A DNA stretch of 64,000 nt from Limnoperna fortunei (taxonomy: Eukaryota > Mollusca > Bivalvia > Mytilida > Modiolidae), in NCBI GenBank assembly GCA_944474755.1, contig OX104117.1, positions 62,115,522 to 62,179,521 on the forward strand. Direction: 5' to 3'. The notes beneath the pieces are model-generated. The model had not been told where the DNA came from. It made no database searches and was given only the letters and a program-made list of their open reading frames with translations. A program made the position numbers and the translations under genes. Within the stretch, counting starts at the first letter, position 1; each line of letters starts with the position of its first letter. Positions 11,966 through 24,700 of this stretch are shown here, piece by piece.

Positions 11966-14257
11966 TTTGTTAAATGATACATTCCTATTTAAAAAGATTT
12001 GTTAAGTTTTTAAGTTATGATTTGTTGATATAAATACGGGTACATAACACATTCCAAGACCCAGTCTAGACTTTTTAAATTAGTTTTCTAAATTGTAATA
12101 CATGTAATAAGATTTTTTTTTTAATCACATATTTGTGGCACAGAAAAGGCAAGGAATATACAATGAATAAAAAAAAAAAATTGAAATTGTGTAACAATTA
12201 TTATATGTATATGTATGGCATTATTTTAGTGTTCATGAAAAAGCATAGGCCAGTTTAAGTGTTAGAAAGTAAAGAAATTTGAAAATATGTGCTAAGAAAG
12301 CTACAATTCCAACTTGAGCTTTCTTAAAATCTAATCTTAAGAATTAGTCAATTATAACCTAGAAATTGTAGTTTCAATATTAGTACCTGCAACAACTTTC
12401 TACAAAACAATTTTCTTATCTAAAAAGCAGAATTTCTTGAAATTGAAATGTTTTATTAGAAATTCTAATATGACATGCTTAAAACGCTTTGAGTACACAC
12501 CTGTGGTAAAACCAGTATATACTCATAATCAATGTCATAAACAATCAACACTTTTTGGTGATGTCATAGTAAAATTGTTCACATATTTTAATGATGTAAC
12601 AATCAACATTGTGTTAAAATTCCCATCAGTTTTGCAACTTATATGTTACGTTGTTCATAAAAGTTTATATATGTCCTATTAGAATTGAACTAATTCATTA
12701 GGGGCATGCATATATATACTGGTACTGATTTTACCACTAATTCACCCTTTATATGCCCACATTTTAAATCTGTGTATTTTCATGCCCCAATGAAAAATTT
12801 CTTAAACAACATTAAATACCTAAAATAGGTAATAAAAAAAACCTTATCTTTTGTATCTCCATAACAGCATTTATTCACTATTTTGCATATGTATAATCAG
12901 ACAATATTGTTCAGTCCATTTATACTGTAACTGGTTTCCTGATGACACAGTTTAATGGTATGCATTGCTCTTCTAAGTCTATTAAATCTATTAAAGCATA
13001 CATAGTGCTAAAATTATAAAATTATAATTTGTTAAAGAACAAAGCATAAACAAACTAAATCTTCAATGATCTGAAAAATTTGGTAGAAAATACAAAATTG
13101 TCACATTCTGTTGTATGTATCTTCCTCATTGCATAATATGTATATAACTCTAATAGGCGTTACTGTGTTTTCATTACAATTTTTTTTTGCATGTTTTGTT
13201 CAACCAATCAAAATTTGCAACAATTTCTTGCAAAGAATAAATTTACATGTCTGTATTTTCATTGTCTGTGTATTATATATCACATACTATCTAATCGATT
13301 CCCACTAGTAATTTTATCTGATAAATTGTGTTTTATTCACTTTACTACTAGTATATTTGAATAGTATTTGAAAACCAAATTAACCAATTTGATAAGTAAA
13401 GGTTACATCTAGAAGGACATAATGTTAACATATTTTAATATTATTGGCCAAAATTAGATTTTTAGCCTATTTCTGTGTTTAACATCAACCTGCCAATATT
13501 TCAGTTAATTTATTGTTGATCAAATGCTGGAGAATTTGAAATTATTAATGAGGTTTTTCCACTTTTCAGTGTTGCTAGACATTACAACTTATACTGAAAG
13601 TATTATTTTAACATTCCAAAGTGAGATTTTTCCTGCTTTGTGAATAACTTAACATTTTGTTTTGCAAATCATGTTTAAAATAGTACTCTTAATATGATGC
13701 GCAGACAGTATTACCTTTGTTACACTAAATGAAATATTTAACTGGTCTCTATGTCTGTTTATTATGATTTTGTTATAACTAGCATTAATACAGATACATA
13801 GTGTGCTTTACTTCTGATAAATTTGAAGTAAATAATTTACACATAATCCAATCAGATATTGGCTTCCATTTTTTGCTGGTAAACTCTAACCAATAAAATG
13901 ACACTTAATAAAATTCACATTATGTGCTAGCCAAGTTATTGTTTTATTATACAGTATTCTATCTGAGATGAAGGGTCATATTTTAAATTTATATCGTTGC
14001 AATTAAAAAGTTCTGTTTATTTTTTCACATGCTTTAATTGATAAACAAAAGACTAACCCAAATTAAAAATCTCACCTTGTAGAGTAGGCCCATTATAATT
14101 TCCTCAATTGGCAGTATATAACACAAATTAGAGATTATATGCACCCAGCCCAAATGTTCTTAAAGGAATTTAATTCATTTAGCCTTGTGTATAATACTCC
14201 TCCATACCCAGTCCAAATGTTCTTACAATAAGGAAATTAATTAATTTAACCTTTTTG
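11966..14257. other. Intergenic AT-rich sequence
   Basis: No gene, RNA or repeat family recognised. Poly(A/T) runs are frequent. A near-duplicate motif (CCCAGTCCAAATGTTCTTA) at about 14145 and 14205 marks the approach to the minisatellite. Confidence 0.4.
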
Positions 14258-15330
14258 ACTGCTATCAGACAGATTGGGTTGTTAGTTTTGGTGTATTAGG
14301 ACTGCTATCAGACAGATTGGGGTTGTTGGTTCTGGGGTAGTAGGACCGATATCATACAGATTGGGGTTGTTAGTTTTGGGGTATTAGGACTGCTATCAGA
14401 CAGATTGGGGTTGTTAGTTTTGGGGTATTAGGACTGCTATCAGACAGATTGGGGTTGTTAGTTTTGGGGTATTAGGACTGCTATCAGACAGATTGGGGTT
14501 GTTAGTTTTGGGGTATTAGGACTGCTATCAGACAGATTGGGGTTGTTAGTTTTGGGGTATTAGGACTGCTATCAGACAGATTGGGGTTGTTAGTTTTGGG
14601 GTATTAGGACTGCTATCAGACAGATTGGGGTTGTTAGTTTTGTGGTATTAGGACTGCTATCAGACAGATTGGGGTTGTTGGTTCTGGGGTAGTAGGACCG
14701 ATATCATACAGATTGGGGTTGTTAGTTTTGGGGTATTTGGACTGCTATCATACAGATTGGAGTTGTTAGTTTAGGAGTATTAGGACTGCTATCATACAGA
14801 TTGGAGTTGTTAGTTTAGGAGTATTAGGACTGCTATCATACAAATTGGGGTTGTTTTGGGTATTAAGACTGCTATCGGATAGATTGGACTTTAGTTTTGT
14901 GGTATTAGGACTGCTATCAGACAAGTTGGGGTTGTTAGTTTTGGGGTATTAGGACTGCTATCATACAGATTGGGGTTGTTAGTTTTGGGGTATTAGGACT
15001 GCTATCATACAGATTGGAGTTGTTAGTTTTGTGGTATTAGGACTGCTATCAGACAAGTTGGGGTTGTTAGTTTTGGGGTATTAGGACCGCTATCATACAG
15101 ATTGGGGTTGTTAGTTTTGGGGTATTAGGACTGCTATCAGACAGATTGGGGTTGTTAGTTTTGGGGTATTAGGACCGCTATCAGACAGATTGGGGTTGTT
15201 AGTTTTGGGGTATTAGGACTGCTATCAGACAGATTGGGGTTGTTAGTTTTGGGGTATTAGGACCGCTATCATACATATTGGGGTTGTTAGTTTTGGGGTA
15301 TTAGGACTGCTATCTGACAGATTGGGGTTG
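14258..15330. repeat. 44-bp minisatellite, about 24 copies
   Basis: Tandem array of a 44-bp unit starting ACTGCTATCAGACAGATTGG and ending TTTTGGGGTATTAGG; successive starts at 14389 and 14433 confirm the period. Variants (CATACAGATTGGAG, GACCGATATC) recur in the same order in different parts of the array, indicating block duplication. It lies between ADAP and ENGase. Confidence 0.95.
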
Positions 15331-16794
15331 TGAAACAATGGCCTTCTATGCCCAGGTGTAAATTTGAATGGAATGGTCCCGAGTGTACAAATAAACATCT
15401 TTAGGGTCCTGTAAATACTAAATATACACTTATTCTATAAGTTCATCTTTAAGAAATGCAGTTTTATCAAGTTCATTTTAATGAGTGGAATATGAGTTTC
15501 TCAGTTGTTTTGATAGGAGTGTATGATAAAACCACATAAAAATGGATCCTAAAAAGCCAACTGTTTTTTACACCAAAAAAATGTGTATCCAGGAAATTAA
15601 AATGAATACAGAGTAATAGTGGTCCAGAAGTTGTTATCTGTTTATCTGTATTTGCATTGTTGTTATTTTTTTAAATTAATTTTCATTTTAAAATACATGT
15701 ATTCAGTTATTTTCACTTTGACCAAATTGATATGTACCATCTTTATTGATCCTTTTATACTGCAGAGCAGTATTAAGAATTAAGTGAACTTTTTATAGTA
15801 ATATTTTCAAATATTGCTCAAAACTTTTTGTTTCCCTAACATTGTCTCTGAATGGATATGTGCTTATTTAATATTGATGTAGTGTTTTATTAACAGAACA
15901 AAGATAATAAGTTTACTGTTAGTTATTGATACATACTCCCTACCTTTGTCATATGTAAAGACCACCGAGTTGCAATTAAATATAAGGAGCTCAGACAAGT
16001 CAATTAAAACCCAGTAAATAGCACAAGTCTGTTTTATATACAACAAACATGTCTCACTTATTTGATGAGACAAAACACACATTGATAAAAATTGTCCCAC
16101 TAAAATTCAGTGCATTTTGCATTTTTTCATTAGAGGATTCAGATTTTACCACAGAACTCTGAACAATATTTATTACTCTCAGTAGATTTTTTTTAAATTA
16201 AAAAACAATACCCTCTTGACTGGATAAAAACCCTAATTATCAGAGTGGTTTGGTAGAATCTATTTTTATCTACATTGTACATTGTTATGTCAGTCAGTGT
16301 AGTTTGGAAAACAACATTCATGTTAAGATTTCACTGTTAAAATTGAACACTTTGTTACTTATTTTTAAAAATTTTTTGTGAATTTTGACTTGTTATGTAA
16401 GCACATGTTACCCAGTGATTCAAGTCCAAGCACAGAATTTATGGTGCTATATATTTCTTATAAACAGATATATTTGTATATACAATGACAACTTCGACTC
16501 AAAATATATATGTAGGAGATTGAAAGAACAAATTGTATTTTCAGAACTTTTTTTGTAAATAAATCTAGTAAATATTGTGCTGAATTTACTGCTTTCATTG
16601 GTCCATATTTCACTCAAGTCTGAGAGTTACCAAGAGGTTACCAGAGGTAAGCAATTAATTTCCAATGAACAGTGGAAAAGAAAATCTGCCCAACTGTCTG
16701 ATAAACTGTCATTGTGGAGACAGGATGTTAGAACTCCTGCTATTGAGCTGCTGCTTATGTGAAATTGACTGCATTTGATTAAGTTAAAATTATG
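15331..16794. other. Intergenic sequence, no feature recognised
   Basis: AT-rich sequence without a convincing ORF, repeat or RNA. The frames at 15864-16100 and 16577-16762 show no protein signature. Confidence 0.4.
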
Positions 16795-17116
16795 ATGGAC
16801 CTCTGTGCCAAGTGGTTATGGTAGTCATCTACTACTGATCACATGCCTGTCAACATATAGCCTTACTGAAGGGCCTAAGTGGTAAAGTGGTTTTGGTAGT
16901 TAATCATCTACAATTGATCACCACATGTTGATCACATGCCTGTCAATACTGAAGTTGTTGTTTCGAGTCTTACTGCAGGCAGAGTGTGCTCGACTCCAAG
17001 CTTAATTTACAAGGATTCCTGGTATTCCTGTTGTAGGGTGGGTTGAAAGAGGTACTCCAGCTTCCTCACAAAGTAACAAGATAGCTGAAAGTGGCATTAA
17101 ACCCCATTTAAACAAA
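16795..17116 (+). mobile_element. Degenerate SINE with a doubled head
   Basis: Two successive tRNA-like heads (GTGCCAAGTGGTTATGGTAG at about 16805 and CCTAAGTGGTAAAGTGG at about 16875) precede one diverged core and tail (GAAAGTGGCATTAAACCCC). It either arose by internal duplication or by one SINE landing in another. Confidence 0.6.
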
Positions 17117-17381
17117 AACAAATTCTACACAGAATCGAAAGGTATAATTGGCCATTAATATTTTTAAAAACATCTTTAATATCCCTTATACATGTACAAT
17201 TAAACATGTTTAAGTTCTAATCTAATATGATGTCCCTCAAATGCTTTGGAAACAAACCTATATTTAAATATTGAATAAAATATGGCTGTTCCAGCCGTTT
17301 CAAAAATCACACCCCCATGTGCTCATGCAGTTTTTGCTAGTTATTTTTCATATTGTACCTTTGTATACAAAAATCCACTAG

Positions 17382-17650
17382 GGGGCCTCGGTGGCCGAGT
17401 GGTTAAGGTAGTTTGTTTACTATTGATCACGTGGTCCGTCAACACTGAGATTGCGGGTTCGATTCTCACTGCAGGCAGGGTGTACTCGACTCCAATCTTA
17501 ATTGACAAGGATTGCCAGTTTTCCCACCGAAGGTCGGGGGTTTTCTCAGGATACTTCGGCTTCCTCCCCCAATAAAAACTGGACGCCATAATATAGCTGA
17601 AAAATTGCTGAAAGTGGCGTTAATAAACCATCAAACAAACAAACAAACAA
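17382..17650 (+). mobile_element. Intact tRNA-derived SINE with perfect 15-bp target duplication
   Basis: Best copy of the family. The head GGGGCCTCGGTGGCCGAGTGG contains a pol III A box (TGGCCGAGTGG, 17392-17402) and a B box (GGTTCGATTCT, 17456-17466). A core and a tail GTGGCGTTAATAAACCATC followed by (CAAA)n complete it. The perfect repeat ACAAAAATCCACTAG flanks it at 17367-17381 and 17651-17665. Intact promoter boxes and an unmutated duplication point to recent insertion. The head resembles a class II (Ser/Leu-type) tRNA. The overlapping open frames on both strands are not genes. Confidence 0.9.
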
Positions 17651-18156
17651 ACAAAAATCCACTAGAAAAAATGTTTCCATAATAACTACATTGTGTTTTT
17701 AAGGGACCTTGCTTTGTTTACAACTACTTTCGTGATGTTCAATGGTAATCGGACTAACCGTGAGACTTTTTCCACCTCAACTGTAGACGATATCAAAAAT
17801 GAAAATACAACCGAATTTCAAAATGCTGATAAACTGTTGAAAATACATGTATTTTAAATTTGCACTCTTTAGATCTACAACAGGAACATAAGCTGCACCA
17901 AATGTGGTAAGCAGTTTTCATTTGTCACACAAAAAACATCAACAGTGACTGATGTAACAAAGCATTCAACTTTGTGTTTTTTTCTCCCAATTGTTAAAAT
18001 ATATTGTTAAGGTAAAAGGTTTCTTTTCTTCTACCAATATTGCACGAGAAAAATAATACAGTTTTGTAAAAGGGAGGATCTCAGAAAAGAGGAACAGCCA
18101 AAATAAACCTTTAGCACAAAATATATAATTTCTAATTTCATATCTGAATCGAAATC

Positions 18157-18266
18157 ATTCAGGGTTGCCCTAATTTTATGGATTATTTAAATATTGGTAG
18201 GCATTATATTCATGATAATGCCTATCCATAATTTAAATAATCCATAAAATTAGGGCAGCCATGAAT
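18157..18266. repeat. 110-bp hairpin (about 50-bp inverted arms)
   Basis: The left arm around CCCTAATTTTATGGATTATT and the right arm AATAATCCATAAAATTAGGG pair almost perfectly, continuing through GGTAGGCATTAT / ATAATGCCTATCC. The loop is about 6 nt. It may be a tiny foldback element or a transcript hairpin beyond the ENGase end. Confidence 0.85.
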
Positions 18267-18469
18267 TATTTCTTAAGTACTAGATATAGCTACTCTACAG
18301 CTGACTTGGTATAGCTTTGTTTGTAACTCTTAACAAAAATATTCATAAATTGTGAACATTTCTAAAATGAGGAATGAAACCAGACATGATTTAATTCCAC
18401 TTAATGTACAGTGTAAATTTGGGACAATATAGAACAATTAAGAAAAGAGAAGTATATCAAAACTCGCTT

Positions 18470-18475
18470 TTTATT
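18470..18475 (-). terminator. ENGASE: ENGase poly(A) signal
   Basis: AATAAA on the minus strand, 21-26 bases after the stop codon at 18496-18498. This is the first canonical signal after the stop and implies a very short 3' UTR if used. Confidence 0.6.
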
Positions 18476-18495
18476 TTGATAAAACATAAAAATAA

Positions 18496-18780
18496 TCATT
18501 GAGATTTCTTTGGAGTAGTTACATCTGTCACAAGTCCAATATTTAAAACAGCTTGAATACCACAAACTACACTATCTGTCAACTGAAGATCAGGAACCAG
18601 GTAGACAGTTGTTGTTGACCTTCCTAGATATTTCATGTCGTCACCGTTCTCCTGATACACAATGTAATAGCTGACATCGTCAGGATGGCTACAGGACCAT
18701 GATATACACATGATGTCATCTTCTTTTCTACACTGTATCATGGTTATTGTTGGTATTCGTAATAGGGAACTAGGAAAAAT
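18496..18780 (-). CDS. ENGASE: ENGase terminal exon k
   Basis: The TTATTCAG acceptor joins in phase 0, and the exon runs to TGA at 18496-18498. It encodes PTITMIQCRKEDDIMCISW and SYYIVYQENGDDMKYLG, a fibronectin-III-like fold with a conserved Trp and a YxVY strand, as in the C-terminus of animal ENGase. Confidence 0.9.
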   Translation of the reverse strand: MFPSSLLRIPTITMIQCRKEDDIMCISWSCSHPDDVSYYIVYQENGDDMKYLGRSTTTVYLVPDLQLTDSVVCGIQAVLNIGLVTDVTTPKKSQ

Positions 18781-21700
18781 CTGAATAACAAACATTGTAT
18801 GAATACCAGGAAGTGACTGAAACACGAACTTATAGTAATTTCACAGAATGGTTGTTTATAGAGGAGCACATAAAATTTTATAAGAAATACGTGAAAATTA
18901 ATTTTCACATGTAACTTCATAGTTTACTTAAATGTATTATTTCGAACTGCACTTTATAGATTATAATCTTTTATTTTATTAAGTGTAAGTTACCTATGCT
19001 GATAAAACTTGCTTTAAGTGCTGTATATGTGGTTGTGTTATCTGTCATGTGTAACATTTTGCATTGATGTTAAAATTGCATACAGCAGAAATAAATGAAC
19101 CTCTTGTTTAGTTCTGTTGAATACAAAGACAACTTAGTGTCATTTTTCTTTTGTATACATTTAATTAGCATATGCCCTAAGCAGCTCAATGGCTTGAGCC
19201 CTGGGAACCCTTCCAAGTATTCAGACAAATGTTAGAAAATGTTTTTCTTAGCAATAACAATTACTGCTTTGTAATTTCAAAAACTATTTGCTTGGGGAAA
19301 TTTTTGCACTCCTGTAACAATGTAAAATAATGGAAAATTTCCACTTTAACAGTTCAGAAAAATTAAGTACAGTACTTAAAATAATCAAAAGTGACGTTTT
19401 ATTTAATCAATATACTACATTAATACTGTAAGTGCAACCCTGAAATTATTCAATTCAAGAACAAAATTTATAACTGATCTGAGAATTAGTGCTTTATCTA
19501 AATGACTTAACCATATACTAGTAGAATAAATATAATCCAAGATATCATACATGTAAAAAGAATAATTTTCGTTTAATTTCCAAAACAGATATTATCCTTC
19601 TAGACACTTAAGAAGAGATGGATTATGAGATCGATTAAATAGTACCAACAGTAATCAGTTTATCATTGTTTTGTATTATTGTTACCTCAAGTTGTCTGTA
19701 GAAGCTAATGTTTATATATCCATATTAAGATAGTAGAATTATACTGATTTGTTCAGCTTGTACAATCCAAGGAAAATTGACCAAAATATTGATAAATACA
19801 ATTATGTGTAGGTACAACTATCTGTATCACGTCAAGACAGTATAGTAGTGAAATGTATGCAACTGTCAAGTTAAATGTATGTAATAAGTTTATCTAAAAT
19901 TAGAAAGTATAAGAAGGAAAAACAAAACTAATGTTTAAAATTTAAAATTTAGCATTCAACGAACCATTTGTTTATAAAATAGAGTCCCTAACGTCACACG
20001 TATTATGACATCATATTTCATTCATAGAATGAGAGTAATTCGATGAATGATTGATTATACCATTCGTTGTGACGTCAAGAAGTAGTTCCAAAAAAAGGAC
20101 ATCTTGTATCACATATATAGATCATACAAGGTTTTGTATTACACAGGTTATATCAATCGCTTATTTTTCAGATTTTGACAAGATACATACCTAATTTTAG
20201 ATAAACACTTTTATCATTAGAAATGTACTGTCCATCATCAATGAAAGAAAGGTAAAACAATCTAAAATTTTTCATCAGTTTCATATTTGAAAAGTATAAA
20301 ACCATGATTTTTCATCAATATACAAAAAGAAAGCTCCAAAAAGCCATTAAATTATCAATTGTCATTCATATATGCTGCCAAACTCCTAAATGCTGTTCTA
20401 TTTTGACTGCAGATTACATACCTGTACTTGACCTATATGTACTGTCTGTACTTCTCTTGATTTTGATACAATACCACAGGACACAGATGTCAGTTCTAAA
20501 CTATCAACAAGATTTGAATCTAAGGTGTACCATCTGAAACAAGATTGTCAGTTCTAAACTATCAACAAGATTTGAATCTAAGGTGTTCCACCTGAAACAA
20601 AGATTGTCAGTTCTAAACTATCAACAAGATTTGAATCTAATGTGTACCATCTGAAACAAGATTGTCAGTTCTAAACTATCAACAAGATTTGAATCTAAGG
20701 TGTACCATCTGAAACAAGATTGTCAGTTCTAAACTATCAACAAGATTCGAATCTAAGGTGTACCATCTGAAACAAGATTGTCAGTTCTAAACTATCAACA
20801 AGATTTGAATCTAAGGTGTACCATCTGAAACAAGATTGTCAGTTCTAAACTATCAACAAGATTTGAATCTAAGGTGTACCATCTGAAACAAGATTGTCAG
20901 TTCTAAACTATCAACAAGATTTGAATCTAAGGTGTACCATCTGAAACAAGATTGCCAGTTCTAAACTATCAACAAGATTTAAATCTAAGGTGTATCATCT
21001 GAAACAAGATTGTCAGTTCTAAACTATCAACAAGATTTGAATCTAAGGTGTACCATCTGAAACAAGATTGTCAGTTCTAAACTATCAACAAGATTTGAAT
21101 CTAAGGTGTACCATCTGAAACAAGATTGTCAGTTCTAAACTATCAACAAGATTTGAATCTAAGGTGTATCATCTGAAACAAGATTGTCAGTTCTAAACTA
21201 TCAACAAGATTTGAATCTAAGGTGTATCATCTGAAACAAGATTGTCAGTTCTAAACTATCAACAAGATTTGAATCTAAGGTGTATCATCTGAAACAAGAT
21301 TGTCAGTTCTAAACTATCAACAAGATTTTAATCTAAGGTGTACCATCTGAAACAAGATTGTCAGTTCTAAACTATCAACAAGATTTGAATCTAAGGTGTA
21401 CCATCTGAAACAAGATTGTCAGTTCTAAACTATCAACAAGATTTGAATCTAAGGTGTACCATCTGAAACAAGATTGTCAGTTCTAAACTATCAACAAGAT
21501 TTGAATCTAATGTGTACCACCTGAAACAAGATTGTCAGTTCTAAACTATCAACAAGATTTGAATCTAAGGTGTATCATCTGAAACAAGATTGTCAGTTCT
21601 AAACTATCAACAAGATTTGAATCTAAGGTGTATCATCTGAAACAAGATTGTCAGTTCTAAACTATCAACAAGATTTGAATCTAAGGTGTACCATCTGAAA

Positions 21701-24700
21701 CAAGATTGTCAGTTCTAAACTATCAACAAGATTTGAATCTAAGGTGTTCCACCTGAAACAAGATTGTCAGTTCTAAACTATCAACAAGATTTGAATCTAA
21801 GGTGTACCATCTGAAACAAGATTGTCAGTTCTAAACTATCAACAAGATTTGAATCTAAGGTGTACCATCTGAAACAAGATTGTCAGTTCTAAACTATCAA
21901 CAAGATTTGAATCTAAGGTGTATCATCTGAAACAAGATTGTCAGTTTTAAACTATCAACAAGATTTGAATCTAAGGTGTATCATCTGAAACAAGATTGTC
22001 AGTTTTAAACTATCAACAAGATTTGAATCTAAGGTGTACCATCTGAAACAAGATTGTCAGTTTTAAACTATCAACAAGATTTGAATCTAAGGTGTATCAT
22101 CTGAAACAAGATTGTCAGTTTTAAACTATCAACAAGATTTGAATCTAAGGTGTACCATCTGAAACAAGATTGTCAGTTTTAAACTATCAACAAGATTTGA
22201 ATCTAAGGTGTATCATCTGAAACAAGATTGTCAGTTCTAAACTATCAACAAGATTTGAATCTAAGGTGTATCATCTGAAACAAGATTGTCAGTTCTAAAC
22301 TATCAACAAGATTTGAATCTAAGGTGTATCATCTGAAACAAGATTGTCAGTTCTAAACTATCAACAAGATTTGAATCTAAGGTGTATCATCTGAAACAAG
22401 ATTGTCAGTTCTAAACTATCAACAAGATTTGAATCTAAGGTGTATCATCTGAAACAAGATTGTCAGTTCTAAACTATCAACAAGATTTGAATCTAAGGTG
22501 TATCATCTGAAACAAGATTGTCAGTTCTAAACTATCAACAAGATTTGAATCTAAGGTGTATCATCTGAAACAAGATTGTCAGTTCTAAACTATCAACAAG
22601 ATTTGAATCTAAGGTGTACCATCTGAAACAAGATTGTCAGTTCTAAACTATCAACAAGATTTGAATCTAAGGTGTTCCACCTGAAACAAGATTGTCAGTT
22701 CTAAACTATCAACAAGATTTGAATCTAAGGTGTACCATCTGAAACAAGATTGTCAGTTCTAAACTATCAACAAGATTTGAATCTAAGGTGTACCATCTGA
22801 AACAAGATTGTCAGTTCTAAACTATCAACAAGATTTGAATCTAAGGTGTATCATCTGAAACAAGATTGTCAGTTTTAAACTATCAACAAGATTTGAATCT
22901 AAGGTGTATCATCTGAAACAAGATTGTCAGTTTTAAACTATCAACAAGATTTGAATCTAAGGTGTACCATCTGAAACAAGATTGTCAGTTTTAAACTATC
23001 AACAAGATTTGAATCTAAGGTGTATCATCTGAAACAAGATTGTCAGTTTTAAACTATCAACAAGATTTGAATCTAAGGTGTACCATCTGAAACAAGATTG
23101 TCAGTTTTAAACTATCAACAAGATTTGAATCTAAGGTGTATCATCTGAAACAAGATTGTCAGTTCTAAACTATCAACAAGATTTGAATCTAAGGTGTATC
23201 ATCTGAAACAAGATTGTCAGTTCTAAACTATCAACAAGATTTGAATCTAAGGTGTATCATCTGAAACAAGATTGTCAGTTCTAAACTATCAACAAGATTT
23301 GAATCTAAGGTGTATCATCTGAAACAAGATTGTCAGTTCTAAACTATCAACAAGATTTGAATCTAAGGTGTATCATCTGAAACAAGATTGTCAGTTCTAA
23401 ACTATCAACAAGATTTGAATCTAAGGTGTATCATCTGAAACAAGATTGTCAGTTCTAAACTATCAACAAGATTTGAATCTAAGGTGTATCATCTGAAACA
23501 AGATTGTCAGTTCTAAACTATCAACAAGATTTGAATCTAAGGTGTATCATCTGAAACAAGATTGTCAGTTCTAAACTATCAACAAGATTTGAATCTAAGG
23601 TGTACCATCTGAAACAAGATTCTTATTGTTAATTCTTTTAAAATGCTGACTATAAACACCAGTGTTCATGTATTTCAAGTGCTGGATATTTAATTACACA
23701 TTTGTAAGAATGCAAACTAACTTAACTAAGGATTGCTTGTTTATAGCCACCAAAAATATATACAGAAAACCTATTTTTTGTGGACTTTTAAGTATATATA
23801 GAGTTATGGCTGAATAAGTATGTTCTCCATAGGTTTGTTTATTATATCAATAGTGCAGAGTGAATATTGAAAATATGATTACAAGTGCAGCAGATTAAAC
23901 AAGTGCAAGTTTCGAGCACAAGTTTAATCTGAGTGCATTACTGCACAAGTTATCATATTTTTAATATTCATGATGCATTACTGATTATCTTGTTTATTAC
24001 ATTGCTGAATATCTTAATGTTCCTGAAAACTAAGAGGTACTGTGTTTTTGATGTTCTTGCATGTCAATGTTTACTAGCCATAACGAAGTCGTTAAGGACA
24101 TTCATTCTGATGTCACTTCCAGGGAGTGAAGAACGTAATTCACATGTGATTTACCAGAATTTATTTCACTGAGAAATCTCGGTATTTCACTCCTGTCAAT
24201 TTAATAATGTGAAGTGTATCAATTTCAGTTACAAGTCTTAATCAAGTCAAAGTCCAAAAAAAATATATAATTGGTGTACTGACTTAAAAAAAATAATATA
24301 TGAAAGAGGCTTAGAAACATAGAAAAGGCTACAATACACTTATCTTTATCCTGAAATCTATTGTACTTTAATTACACACACTGTCTAAAGTTTTGTAATT
24401 TTATATTTATCTTTAAACAACATATAAAAATTCAAACCAATATCCAGCCTCTATACATTATGCATTGAATATATTACCTTTGAGTGCATGAAAATCTATT
24501 TCAGTAACAGGAATCAGTTGTAATGATTTTTTTTAATGAACAGACACTGACTGTATATCACAATAAATATACAATCAATGCATTTTAACTGCTTTAAAGG
24601 GACAATGCCAAAATAAAAATGTCTCTATAGTAAACAACTTGATATCCTACATGATCGATATTTGTTTTGACATACCAGAAAACACTTTCTTGTATTTTTC

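Larger units (their letters stand above)
17666..18495. other. Intergenic sequence downstream of ENGase
   Basis: Contains a long hairpin (18157-18266) and the ENGase poly(A) signal (18470-18475). Nothing else is recognised. Confidence 0.5.

Noticed and set aside
17382..17475. A tRNA gene
   Set aside because: A and B boxes and a tRNA-like head are present, but no proper anticodon or acceptor stem can be folded, and a SINE core, tail and target duplication follow.
17282..17589. Overlapping open frames on both strands at the SINE
   Set aside because: They coincide with the SINE and its flanks. The same peptides recur at other SINE copies (3818-4201 and 50912-51151).
20488..23620. CRISPR array
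   Set aside because: The 58-bp units are contiguous with no spacers, the genome is animal, and the unit is explained by the exon boundary.
23933..24172. 79-codon plus-strand ORF
   Set aside because: No domain, low-complexity hydrophobic composition, and position inside an ENGase intron.
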